From positions 1 through 49,436 of the forward strand of contig NZ_SLVJ01000028.1 in assembly GCF_004345325.1 (NCBI RefSeq): a DNA stretch of 49,436 nt, read 5' to 3'. This document shows positions 17,109-25,542 of the stretch, piece after piece. The DNA is from Acinetobacter calcoaceticus. Its GTDB lineage: Bacteria; Pseudomonadota; Gammaproteobacteria; Pseudomonadales; Moraxellaceae. The notes beneath the pieces were generated by a model, which saw only the letters and a program-made list of their open reading frames with translations, did not search any database and had not been told where the DNA came from. Both the position numbers and the translations under genes were made by a program. Position 1 is the stretch's first letter; every line of letters begins with the position of its first letter.

Positions 17109-18359
17109 ATGACCAATCCCTATGCCGAACTTTTTAAGACCTCAGGTACTTTGGCTTTTACCCTATCTGGACTGGTTGCACGTTTGGCATTACCAATGAT
17201 TGGGATTGGGATCATTACCATGTTGGTACAGCAAGGCTATGGCTATGGTTTCGCTGGTGCAGTCTCGGCGGTATTCGTGTTGAGTTATGCGCTAATCTCC
17301 CCGCAGGTTGCACGTTTGGTAGATCTGTATGGCCAAAGCAAAATCTTACTGATTTCGGGCCTACTCAGTGCCTTGGGATTAATCAGTTTGGCCGCCCATG
17401 CCAGTTTGAACTTGGCTGACTGGAGTCTATTTGTTGCTGCGGTCTTGGCTGGTTTTTTACCCAGCATATCCGCTATGGTTCGAGCACGTTGGACCATGAT
17501 TTATCGCGGTAAAGCTCAATTACAACAGGCTTACTCGCTGGAAAGTGTCTTAGATGAAGTGACCTTTATTCTTGGCCCACCCATATCGGTCGGACTAAGT
17601 GTGGCATGGTTTAATCAAGCCGGTATTGTTACTGCTGCATTGATGTTATTGATTGGCGTGGTGATCTTTAGTCAACAAAAATCCACTGAACCACCGATCC
17701 ATCGTTTGATGTCGACTGCATCTCCTGCCCAATCTAATGAACAACGTCATTCACACCGGCATAGCCCAAGCAAATCAGTGATTTCACTTGGAAAAGTTCA
17801 ATTACTTGCAGCATTGATGCTCGCCATGGGTTTAATCGTGGGCACTATTGATATCGCGAGTGTGGCCTTTGCACAACAACAAGGCACTCCAATCGCGGCC
17901 AGTCTGGTGCTTTCAGCCTATGCGGTAAGTTCTTGTCTAGCAGGTCTGGTATTTGGTGCGATCAAATTTAAGCGTAGTCTGCATCAAATGTTACTTTGGG
18001 CTGCGATTGCCACCGCAGTGACAACCCTACCCATGTTATTGATTACTCATGTTTATGCGTTGACTGCTGCGGTATTTATTGCTGGGTTGGCATTTTCACC
18101 AAGCTTAATTTTAGCCATGAGTATGGCTGAACGTGTGGTTCCAGAACAGCAATTGACTGAGGCCTTAACGTGGTTATTGGCTGGCTTGAATGTCGGGGTT
18201 GCCATGGGTGCCGCATGTTCTGGACAGATCGTTGAGTTATATAACAGCGCCCGCGCAGGCTTCTTGGTATCGCTCATTGCAGCACTGCTGTTGGTCATCG
18301 TTGCTGGGATCATTTTTAAAGTGAGCTCTAAAGAAGAAACTCAGCCGAAATTGAACTAA
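17109..18359 (+). CDS. MFS transporter
   Basis: A 416-residue inner-membrane protein of the major facilitator superfamily with about twelve hydrophobic segments and a polar central loop (about residues 198-228, His/Ser-rich). The loop VDLYGQSKILLISG after the second helix corresponds to the MFS motif A region. In-frame codons from 17031 run through the operators, so the start MTNPYAELFKTSG at 17109 is preferred. Control by the divergent TetR repressor fits a drug or metabolite exporter; the substrate is unknown. Confidence 0.85.
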   Translation: MTNPYAELFKTSGTLAFTLSGLVARLALPMIGIGIITMLVQQGYGYGFAGAVSAVFVLSYALISPQVARLVDLYGQSKILLISGLLSALGLISLAAHASLNLADWSLFVAAVLAGFLPSISAMVRARWTMIYRGKAQLQQAYSLESVLDEVTFILGPPISVGLSVAWFNQAGIVTAALMLLIGVVIFSQQKSTEPPIHRLMSTASPAQSNEQRHSHRHSPSKSVISLGKVQLLAALMLAMGLIVGTIDIASVAFAQQQGTPIAASLVLSAYAVSSCLAGLVFGAIKFKRSLHQMLLWAAIATAVTTLPMLLITHVYALTAAVFIAGLAFSPSLILAMSMAERVVPEQQLTEALTWLLAGLNVGVAMGAACSGQIVELYNSARAGFLVSLIAALLLVIVAGIIFKVSSKEETQPKLN

Positions 18360-18365
18360 GATGCA

Positions 18366-18554
18366 TTAGGTATTCAATTTTGTGATGACTTTGGTTTTGA
18401 GCTGATTAAGCTCTCCACTTTTGAAGGATTGGATGCAACCCGTCATTTATGTGAGGCTGTTGGGTTTGAATGAATTGAGCAAAGAATCGGAAATCAATGG
18501 GGAGTATCAGTCAACGAGCAGACTTTCATTCGGACTCGCTCAACTGAGCTCTAA
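18366..18554 (+). pseudogene. Remnant of a GNAT acetyltransferase
   Basis: In one frame the sequence reads IKLSTFEGLDATRHLCEAVGFE, then TGA (18471), then IEQRIGNQWGVSVNEQTFIR. This matches the C-terminal end of GNAT acetyltransferases ('L.T...L.AARRLYEA.GF' followed by 'WG..V.EQ.F.R'), often found in MarR-GNAT fusions. The rest of the gene is missing and the piece is interrupted by a stop. Confidence 0.65.
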
Positions 18555-18592
18555 CAATAAAACCCTCAATTGAACCCTAAAGCCACTGCCGA

Positions 18593-19861
18593 TTAAGTCA
18601 ATTTCATATATGCATTCGCAAATAATTTTGGGTAGCATTCATGGAGTTCGGCATCATTTAAGTTGGCGATGTGTTGAAAATATTTGGAGCGATACAGCAT
18701 GATTGCAGCGCCAAAGATCAATACTGAAAACCCAGCCAACGTCAGGCTTAAATGATTGGATTGCACCAGCAATGTGGCCAAGCTTAGTCCAAAGGGTATC
18801 GGAATCAGACACAGCGCAAGATAGATCGACTCAAAGGCATTGCGTAATTTTTCAGGGGTTGCTGAACAGCGAATCTTGTTGGTATTGATATTGAACATCA
18901 CCGTCCCCAGACCAGTGATCGCCAAGCCCAGGAGTAATCCTATTAAATATGGCAACATCAAGACCATGCCCAAGCCCACGGCAACCAAAATCAGGCTACT
19001 GACACTGTTCAGGCGCACGCTGAGTAGCGTATTCAAGCGTGAAATACATACTCCTCCACACAACATCCCCAAACCAAACATTGCTTCTGCAAGGCCTAAG
19101 AGCATTGCACTGCCTTGATAATGCTCCACCACGATGATCGGTGTGATGTAAAACAAGGTCGGTGTCAGTATGAAATTGGCCAATGCAGCAATACACACGA
19201 TTCGTCGTTCTAGCCGGTTGCCGATTAATGCCCGTATAGCAGCGGTTGCAGAAAAAGTGCTTTTTTCCTGATTCAATGAGGGCTTTAGCTTCAGTCCAGA
19301 AAAGATCAGCAATGCGCCAGCGACGGATACACTCAAGATCCAAAGCAGTTGTGCCGTTGTGAAGATATGTATCACCAAGCCGGAGATCGCCGCACCCAAC
19401 ACCATATTGATAGAGTTGATCAGACCACGCACTTGAAATGCAGATTGTAGATCGGCGCCACGAAAAAGTTCAGGCACGATACTGTTGCCGATCGGTTGGA
19501 TGATAATACTCAGCACTGAGGTCAACAGAAAAAGCGCTGCCAAATGAGCAATCCCCCACTCAGCACTTAGACTCAAGCCAACCAAACCTAAGCATCCAAC
19601 CAAACTACACAGCACTAAAGTGGTTTTTTTATCCATGCGGCTTGATATAAAACTAAGTCCGATCAACACCATGATCTGGCTCAACCACGACAATGTAATC
19701 AACCATCCTAAACTCACAGGCTGATGATATTGATTGATCATCAGCCATGCCACCAACATGGCGAGCGCACGGCAGGATGAAGTAAACAAAATATCCGCTA
19801 CTTGATAGAGATAAAATCCTGAATATTTCACCTTACTATGCCTATGCCATGGGTTTGGCAT
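18593..19861 (-). CDS. MFS transporter
   Basis: A 422-residue inner-membrane protein with about twelve hydrophobic helices. After the second helix, SFISSRMDKKTTLVLCSLVGC matches MFS motif A in a degenerate form. The N-terminus YLYQVADILFTSSCRALAM and the overall layout resemble the EntS/DHA3-type group that includes siderophore and macrolide exporters, but no substrate can be assigned. It converges on the MFS/GNAT-remnant region and stands alone. An internal GTG start at VKYSGFY is possible. Confidence 0.8.
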   Translation of the reverse strand: MPNPWHRHSKVKYSGFYLYQVADILFTSSCRALAMLVAWLMINQYHQPVSLGWLITLSWLSQIMVLIGLSFISSRMDKKTTLVLCSLVGCLGLVGLSLSAEWGIAHLAALFLLTSVLSIIIQPIGNSIVPELFRGADLQSAFQVRGLINSINMVLGAAISGLVIHIFTTAQLLWILSVSVAGALLIFSGLKLKPSLNQEKSTFSATAAIRALIGNRLERRIVCIAALANFILTPTLFYITPIIVVEHYQGSAMLLGLAEAMFGLGMLCGGVCISRLNTLLSVRLNSVSSLILVAVGLGMVLMLPYLIGLLLGLAITGLGTVMFNINTNKIRCSATPEKLRNAFESIYLALCLIPIPFGLSLATLLVQSNHLSLTLAGFSVLIFGAAIMLYRSKYFQHIANLNDAELHECYPKLFANAYMKLT

Positions 19862-19929
19862 AGATGCTACGTCTGCAGACTCAACCTGTAATATGCGTTT
19901 TGGTAAACCACGATTAATGGTTATGCTAA

Positions 19930-20388
19930 TTAATTGTGCTGGTCACTGTGCCATTGGCTTTGGTAGATACAATACAGAGCGATCAACAAACACAGCATTG
20001 CCAGAAAACGTGTAGATGAAAATGCAACCCCAGCATTCCCCAACCATGCAAAATGATCGATTAACAGACTCATGCTTAATTGTCCAAAGATGACTGCAAC
20101 TGTGGCCACAGCAGCGCCTATTTTCTTGACCGAATAAGCCATGATCAAGATATAGGGCACACCTAAAAAGGCACCCATCAGTTGCCACTTTGGTACATCA
20201 AGTAAAGTCTGTGCATGGGGTGCTTGGAAAAACACGATCAACAGCCCAGTGCATAAACTGCCTAAGGCAAAGGTTAAAAATGCGGTTTTCAGTACGCCGA
20301 GGCTAGAACTTAAACTTGCATTCACTGCCGCTTGTACACTGAGTGCCATGCCAGCCACAACAGCCAGTAGTAACATCAACATCCACAT
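19930..20388 (-). CDS. YdcZ/DUF606-family membrane protein (second of a pair)
   Basis: A 152-residue protein with five hydrophobic segments, the half-size DMT-like transporter fold of the DUF606/YdcZ family (MALSVQAAVNASLSSSLG at the start, GAAVATVAVIFGQLSMSLLIDHF in helix four). It starts within the stop codon of the preceding gene (TAATG), so translation is coupled. Family members are usually found as such pairs and are thought to form heterodimeric exporters. A divergent LysR gene, now frameshifted, probably controlled the pair. Confidence 0.85.
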   Translation of the reverse strand: MWMLMLLLAVVAGMALSVQAAVNASLSSSLGVLKTAFLTFALGSLCTGLLIVFFQAPHAQTLLDVPKWQLMGAFLGVPYILIMAYSVKKIGAAVATVAVIFGQLSMSLLIDHFAWLGNAGVAFSSTRFLAMLCLLIALYCIYQSQWHSDQHN

Positions 20389-20834
20389 TAGTTCGCCCCC
20401 GCCATAAGAAAGAGTGCAACGCCTATGGCAATTATGGCCACGACTCGATGTCCATCAATGCGACGCTTTGGCATTTTAAGTAAGCCAAAATGATCAATAA
20501 TGATGCTTTTCCCGACCTGACCTGCGAGTACGCCAATCATGGTATAGGCAACCCCAATGATCGGTATGGCAATGGTCAAAATCACCACATAACAGGGCCC
20601 TAACAGACCTGCACTGAGTTCCCAAGCAGGTCGTGAGAAAAATGAAGCGGAATGCCGTGGTGCAAAGAACAGCATTAGCATAAATGTCAGGACAGCACCA
20701 ATCGAAAATATGCTAAATGTCGCCCATAAGTCACCGACATTTTGACCCAAAGGCCCCAATATACCAGCCTCAACCGACAGGCCCATCCCAGCCAGGATCA
20801 CAGTAAAAATCAGTAAACGTTGCATTATTATCAA
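20388..20834 (-). CDS. YdcZ/DUF606-family membrane protein (first of a pair)
   Basis: A 148-residue half-size transporter paralogous to its downstream partner: about five membrane helices with GMGLSVEAGILGPLGQNVG near the start and VLAGQVGKSIIIDHFGLL in helix four, aligning with the partner's GQLSMSLLIDHF. The one-base overlap with the next gene points to equal expression. The start region overlaps the beginning of the divergent LysR transcript. Confidence 0.85.
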   Translation of the reverse strand: MIIMQRLLIFTVILAGMGLSVEAGILGPLGQNVGDLWATFSIFSIGAVLTFMLMLFFAPRHSASFFSRPAWELSAGLLGPCYVVILTIAIPIIGVAYTMIGVLAGQVGKSIIIDHFGLLKMPKRRIDGHRVVAIIAIGVALFLMAGAN

Positions 20835-20924
20835 ATTCTAAAAGAAGCGATCTGGCAGTATAAGTGGCAACATTTATGCGAAAAATGCCATAATCTCAAA
20901 AACACTTTTGCGGTATATGCATCA

Positions 20925-21921
20925 ATGCCAAGCCTAAATTCGAGTAAATACCAGCCTGCCCACCCCATCAACAATCAACTCATTAATAATATTCAAAGTG
21001 ATGCACTTCGCATCTTTATCTTGGTCTATGAGCAACTGAGCTTTTCTGCCGTAGCCCGTATGGACAATGTTTCTCCCTCATCGATTTCTCGAAGTATTCT
21101 GCAGTTAGAACAGAATCTTGGCGTACAACTGTTTTATCGAAATACCCGACATCTCGTGGCCAGTGAATATGCTGGTATCTTGATCGTCTATGCTCGACAG
21201 ATCCAATCTCAGCTCAATCAAGCATTGACAGCTTTACAGCAACATAGTGGTGAAATTAAAGGATGGGTTCGTATCAATGCACCCGTGTTGTTTGGTCAAA
21301 TGCATCTCGCTCCTCATTTAGCTGTGTTACAGCAACAATTCCCTGCCTTATTAATTGATTTACAACTGAGTGATGACTTTATCGATCCCTACCAAGATGC
21401 AGCAGATTTGATCTTTAGAATCAGCCCAATGCCAGACTCTAGCCTCAAATCTCGGGTTATCGATCGATGCAAATACCATCTCGCTGCGAGCCCAGCTTAT
21501 TTGCAAAAAAAAGGGTACTCCCAGCAACTTAGAGCAGTTCAAAGCACATCAGGCATTGGTTTACCAAGCTAAACAGGGCTCCAATCAATGGTTTATTCAG
21601 CAGCAACAGACTTGGCAACAGATTCATCCTCAAGTGATCATACGCTCAAATCATGCTGATTCGTTGCGGAGTGCGGCTTTAAATGGGCAAGGCTTGGTGC
21701 TTTTTCCTGACTGGTTGATTGGTGAAGATCTAAAAGCGGGACGACTCACTGAGCTCTTTGCCCAACAGCCCTGCTCTATTAGCAAGCAGCCCCTTTATAT
21801 CGCAGCGATATATCCGCAAACTCAGGCCATGCCCTTAAAAGTCCGCACTGTACTGGATTTTTTCCTGACACAATTTGGACAGCTTGAAGGCGCTTGTTAT
21901 TGGAAATATCCCACTGCTTAG
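20925..21921 (+). pseudogene. LysR-family regulator with a frameshift
   Basis: The N-terminal part encodes a clear LysR helix-turn-helix (DALRIFILVYEQLSFSAVARMDN, SPSSISRSILQLEQNLGVQLFYR). The effector domain continues to YLQKKG and then loses frame at an A8-GGG run (21505-21515). In the other frame it resumes GTPSNLEQFKAHQ and runs to the normal end near 21921. Removing one base restores a protein of about 330 residues, so this is a recent +1 shift, a sequencing error, or phase variation at the homopolymer. It is divergent from the YdcZ pair, its likely target. The start was chosen as MPSLNSS; earlier in-frame ATGs exist. Confidence 0.85.
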
Positions 21922-22040
21922 AAAGGGGCCGTATTTGATTTCATTTTACAATGTCAGCTGATTTACTTAGGCTATTTGTGAATACTAAAATGCGACCCTA
22001 CGCTGTAACATCGAATCTAGCTTGGTCGATAATGACCGTT

Positions 22041-22352
22041 CTAAGGCTGAATACTCAGACCAAATTTTTTAAGATTTGGATATTCATATGGAGCATCTTC
22101 TGCTGGGTAGCGTAGATTTTAAATCCCATATATTTTCGCAATGGTCCATACGATACTTTCACCTGCAGGCAATATCTGAGGCTGGATTTTATAGAGTGGA
22201 TCTTGGTAAGCCGTATCCGAGTTAATAAAAGTCCAACCGTTTTGATTAAAGGCTTGAACAATATCTTCTAACCATGCGGCATTAATCGCTCTCACATGCA
22301 GTAGCAGAACATGCTTCGGCGAACGCTGTAATGTGTCTAATGCCAAAGCATC
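22041..22352 (-). pseudogene. C-terminal remnant of a polysaccharide deacetylase
   Basis: Minus-strand translation from the junction with the IS605-type element reads DALALDTLQRSPKHVLLLHV, then WLEDIVQAFNQNGWTFINSD and DPLYKIQPQILPAGESIVW. After an in-frame TAA (22119-22121) it continues NLRYPAEDAPYEYPN. This is the C-terminal part of NodB-type deacetylases, including LLHxRxxNAAxL and the closing RYPAED segment. The 5' part, with the metal-binding NodB motifs, is not on the other side of the element, so the gene is both truncated and stop-interrupted. Confidence 0.75.
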
Positions 22353-22389
22353 TTGACATCCTCTCCGACCTAAAGGACGGAGATTCCTC
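22353..22389 (-). other. Right end of the IS605-type element / omega-RNA 3' region
   Basis: The stem TCTCCG / CGGAGA around ACCTAAAGGA is the conserved right-end hairpin of TnpB-only (IS1341-like) elements, and the tnpB stop codon lies inside it. The end sequence ...GGATGTCAA abuts the deacetylase remnant exactly. In this family the right end is transcribed as the guide RNA, so the guide would be the minus-strand bases from 22352 downward (GATGCTTTGGCATTAGACAC). Confidence 0.65.
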
Positions 22390-23443
22390 CTGCGAGACGC
22401 TCATGCCTGAGCGCGAGAATGTTTTTTGCTGCGTTTATATCGCGATCATGGAGTGTACCGCACTCTATGCACTGCCATTCTCTTATTCCAAGATCTGTCC
22501 TACCTTTCGGACTACTGCTTGATATCCTCTTACAGTGCGAACAGATTTGGGTGGTATACGATTCATTTACTTCCTCAAACATGAGCAGCACTGCTGCGCA
22601 AGTTGCGTTCTCGCATTTATACTTGAGCATTGTTTTAAATGCTGCAAATCCCGTATCCAAGACAGACTTTGCCATCTTGGTTTTTACCAGTTTTGCAGCA
22701 CTGAGTTTTCCAACTACGATGAATATATTGTTTTCAACCAACTTACTACTCTCAGTATGCAGGTGATTTAGACGACTGTTTCTGATCTTGGCATGAATAG
22801 CTCGGACACGCTTCTTGTTTCTTGCTCGTTGAGCGATCCCAAGCTTTTTCTGGTACTGGCGGTAATACTTCGGATTCTCGACCAGCACGCCATCGGAGCA
22901 TGTGGCAACATCCTTTAGGCCTAAATCAATACCAATATCTTGAGTTGCTGTTGATTGGGTCTTCTCGCTATCCACAACCAAACAGGCGTACCAACGTCCA
23001 CGGGCATCCTGAACAAATGACCCTGTTCTCACTTGATACCTACTTAGCCCATAGCTATCCCAAAGGCTGAACCATTGATTGCCATATTTGATCTGGCCAT
23101 TTTGATATTTGATTGCTGATTTTTTAAAAGGGACCCATCCCAAAGACTTTCTAGATGACTTGGGATTACTGACTCGCCATCTTAATTTAGATTTTTTAAA
23201 CTGCTTTCTACGCGTAACATATTCTTCGGTAACCGCTTGAATAGTTTGGCTATGTAAGCCACATTCTTTAGAAGCACCTTTGGTATATTGGGCGATATCA
23301 AATGCACTAAAAAACTGGCCCGTTCTTTGTAGATGTTTGAAACACAAAGCATTGACATAGTTCCAAACGAAATTAACTTCAGTTGCTAATTGAGTAAGCA
23401 ACTTGCAGTGTTTGTCTTTGATACGCAACTTAAGTGTTTTCAT
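22370..23443 (-). CDS. tnpB: TnpB-family RNA-guided endonuclease (IS200/IS605, no TnpA)
   Basis: A 357-residue TnpB. The RuvC parts are GIDLGLKDVAT (Asp173), a position after IFIVVGKLSAAK where the classical Glu is absent, FEEVNESYTT (Glu290/291), the zinc ribbon CSHC...CIEC (Cys301, 304, 325, 328) and HDRDINAAKN (Asp333/335). It therefore belongs to the subgroup in which the second catalytic acid is relocated to the FEEVNE segment. Residues 281-287 (TCAAVLL) are encoded by an in-frame copy of a 21-bp repeat found twice more at 25.2 kb. The start MKTLKLRIKDKH fits the family better than the Met nine codons upstream. No tnpA is present. Confidence 0.9.
   Translation of the reverse strand: MKTLKLRIKDKHCKLLTQLATEVNFVWNYVNALCFKHLQRTGQFFSAFDIAQYTKGASKECGLHSQTIQAVTEEYVTRRKQFKKSKLRWRVSNPKSSRKSLGWVPFKKSAIKYQNGQIKYGNQWFSLWDSYGLSRYQVRTGSFVQDARGRWYACLVVDSEKTQSTATQDIGIDLGLKDVATCSDGVLVENPKYYRQYQKKLGIAQRARNKKRVRAIHAKIRNSRLNHLHTESSKLVENNIFIVVGKLSAAKLVKTKMAKSVLDTGFAAFKTMLKYKCENATCAAVLLMFEEVNESYTTQICSHCKRISSSSPKGRTDLGIREWQCIECGTLHDRDINAAKNILALRHERLAGGISVL
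22582..22602 (+). repeat. 21-bp palindromic repeat, copy A (inside tnpB)
   Basis: The core TGAGCAGCACTGCTGCGCA is identical to 25170-25190 and differs at two positions from 25225-25245. Its centre is an imperfect dyad GCAGCA-C-TGCTGC. Here it adds seven codons to tnpB without a frameshift. Confidence 0.85.
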
Positions 23444-23689
23444 ACTTAAACTATAGTGGTCTATGAGCAATACTCAAGGTATTCGGTCGGGTTACCATTG
23501 TATTTTTAACACACATGTTCAGGTAATCTGATTCTACGCAAGCAACATCCTGAAATTAAATTAAGTTTGGAGTAATGCCTTGTAGTCGCCTTGTTATCTT
23601 GCAGCTAACAATCTTGATACTCCAATTGAGATCATTAAGCTATACATTCAACACCAACTATCACTACATTGAAAAAGCAGGGCCTTATA

Positions 23690-24019
23690 TCACAGCCCTA
23701 AACGGCGATGTTTTACGGCCAAATGGATAAAAACAAAACTCAATCTTCGCTCATCGAGTAGGTCTATGATCCTAGTTTCTTTATCGAGATGAAATATTAT
23801 GTGTGCTTGAATAAGCTGTATTTCGACTAATTTTCGCTTATTTGCCACGCCGACCATATGATTGTGAGAGGCACTATATTGAAGAAAACCTTGCCTTAAA
23901 ATATCCTTCATGACCTGTTCAAGTGTTACATCCTCTTCGAATTCCAATTGGATTTCTAAAGGGCCTAATTGGTCATCTTGGGAACAACAAGCTTCTCTTT
24001 GAAACGTAATTTTCATCAT
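23690..24019 (-). CDS. Hypothetical protein
   Basis: A 109-residue soluble protein with an acidic N-terminal half (LEIQLEFEEDVTLEQVMKDIL) and a basic C-terminus ending FIHLAVKHRRLGL. The layout of two strands, a helix and further strands suggests a small alpha/beta fold, but no family is recognised. It sits beside the IS605-type element with no operon partner, in a region of gene decay. Confidence that it is translated is moderate. Confidence 0.45.
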   Translation of the reverse strand: MMKITFQREACCSQDDQLGPLEIQLEFEEDVTLEQVMKDILRQGFLQYSASHNHMVGVANKRKLVEIQLIQAHIIFHLDKETRIIDLLDERRLSFVFIHLAVKHRRLGL

Positions 24020-24262
24020 TCGCGCTCATCGATTTTTAAATATATGATACAGCTTTTGTATTTGCGCATCGCTGCATTTATTAACTATGCAGACATTCAA
24101 TCGTGCAGGATTTAGGGCTTTAGAAAATGCAGAGATATGTTATACATTAAAGATATGTTCTTCTCAAAGGGATTCAGTCATTATATTTTGCTTTAGGATT
24201 TAATTATAAAGTACTGTATTTATTAATAATTTTATAATTTAATCAAATGTGGATATATCTAA

Positions 24263-24901
24263 ATGGAAGGTTTATTCATCATACTCATTTCAATCATCAG
24301 CTTTTTTGCTTTGAAATATTACGAACTTCCCCAATCACCAGCGAGCTCATCAATTTCACCTATCAAGAAAACGGTATCAAATATGAATCACAATGAAATA
24401 TATCATTTACTTCAAGCGTCGCTCCCTGAATTAAAAAAACAATCAATTCCTCAAGATAGCCAAGATTTTGCACATTTTCGTGATTGGATGAATGAGCATC
24501 ACGCCTATATGGGATATGTTGAGATCAAAGAGTTTTATGACAACGGTATTGCCGATTCTGAGGTGCTCAAAAACGCTCAGGTTGATACGGCGGCACTTGA
24601 AAATAAAATAGGCCAAGATGTACATAAAGTTTGGGACAAATATAGTGAAGATGATTTTGAAAATCTCAGTATTTCTGAACAAATGGACCTTAATCTGGAG
24701 ATAGATTATGAAGTTGAAAAAGCGCTCTTCAATAATATAAAACATGCTGCAGAAGAAAAAAATCTGAAGCTTTTTGTAGTGAATCGAGAAAATCCATATT
24801 GGTTTGTTTTACCCAATCATCCAGATCATAATCAAAATATTGTGAACGCTTTTAATCAGGTTTTCGAAGATGATGGGGACACAAAATTGGTTATATATTA
24901 A
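24263..24901 (+). CDS. Membrane-anchored hypothetical protein
   Basis: A 212-residue protein with one N-terminal membrane helix (LFIILISIISFFALKYY) followed by a short low-complexity linker and a mostly helical, acidic soluble domain. The end (NPYWFVLPN, then NIVNAFNQVFEDDGDTKLVIY) looks like a compact alpha/beta module. No family is recognised. The size, single anchor, acidic domain and location in an accessory region are compatible with an immunity-type protein, but no toxin partner is visible. AT content is higher than in neighbouring housekeeping genes. Confidence 0.55.
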   Translation: MEGLFIILISIISFFALKYYELPQSPASSSISPIKKTVSNMNHNEIYHLLQASLPELKKQSIPQDSQDFAHFRDWMNEHHAYMGYVEIKEFYDNGIADSEVLKNAQVDTAALENKIGQDVHKVWDKYSEDDFENLSISEQMDLNLEIDYEVEKALFNNIKHAAEEKNLKLFVVNRENPYWFVLPNHPDHNQNIVNAFNQVFEDDGDTKLVIY

Positions 24902-25045
24902 AAAAACATTTTATAAATAAGTTCATCAAGCTAAGTTTCCATGCAATAAAACTTGTCTGAATTTGTACCTTGTCAGTTAAGAAAAACTTATGAATATCCA
25001 AGTTGAATCGTGGTTTTTATATCCGATATTTTGAATCCACCCCGT

Positions 25046-25067
25046 CCCTCCTTTTAAAAAAGGAGGG
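25046..25067. repeat. 22-bp perfect palindrome
   Basis: CCCTCC-TTTT-AAAAAA-GGAGGG forms a perfect stem with an AT centre. Related half-sites (TTCCTTTTTTAAAAGG at about 25152, AAGGGAGG at about 25246) lie in the same 640-bp gene-less stretch 24902-25542. That stretch otherwise holds the two 21-bp repeats and nothing else I can name. Confidence 0.6.
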
Positions 25068-25169
25068 TGCAATGAATTGACTTTATGCTTGATTAAAAGA
25101 ATTTCTATTTTCCAAACAATATGTTTATCAAGTATTGATTTCAAAGGAATTCCTTCCTTTTTTAAAAGG

Positions 25170-25190
25170 TGAGCAGCACTGCTGCGCAAG
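25170..25190 (+). repeat. 21-bp palindromic repeat, copy B
   Basis: Identical to the copy inside tnpB (22582-22602). It is flanked by AGG on the left and, if the core is taken as 19 bp, AGG on the right. It interrupts a TTTTAAAAGG-GGATGG sequence that reads continuously without it. Confidence 0.85.
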
Positions 25191-25224
25191 GGGATGGATT
25201 CAGGCTGAAAGCCTTTAGCAAAGA

Positions 25225-25245
25225 TGAGCAATACTGCTGCGCAAG
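25225..25245 (+). repeat. 21-bp palindromic repeat, copy C
   Basis: 19 of 21 positions match copies A and B (AT in place of GC at positions 7-8). With a 19-bp core it is flanked by AGA on both sides. It lies only 34 bp after copy B, in the same orientation. Confidence 0.85.
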
Positions 25246-25542
25246 AAGGGAGGTTTTTGGTATAGAAACTTAGCCCTTGGCATGGTTTTTATACTGATGA
25301 TTTCGATCAAAAAAGATTAACTACTCTGGCGTTTTTCTGGCTTAGCATTTTTCATTAATGCAGCGTTTTTTAGCTAATTTAATATGGAAACTTAAAAATG
25401 GGGCTATTAACGATCTTGTTACGGCCTTAGAACGCAAATTAATGGCGGCATGATGTCAATTCCCCCCTATTAGAGACTGCATCGTTCTCAGATGAATGCA
25501 CCCTATTTTAATACTGAGATCTTGATGTATATATTGCTTAGG

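Noticed and set aside
21505..21515. Programmed frameshifting in the LysR gene
   Set aside because: An A8 run can slip, but LysR regulators are not known to use it and no stimulatory structure was evident; a simple indel is more likely.
22582..22602. Target-site duplication around the tnpB copy of the 21-bp repeat
   Set aside because: Flanks are ACA and AGT, so the duplication pattern suggested by the two intergenic copies is not supported here.
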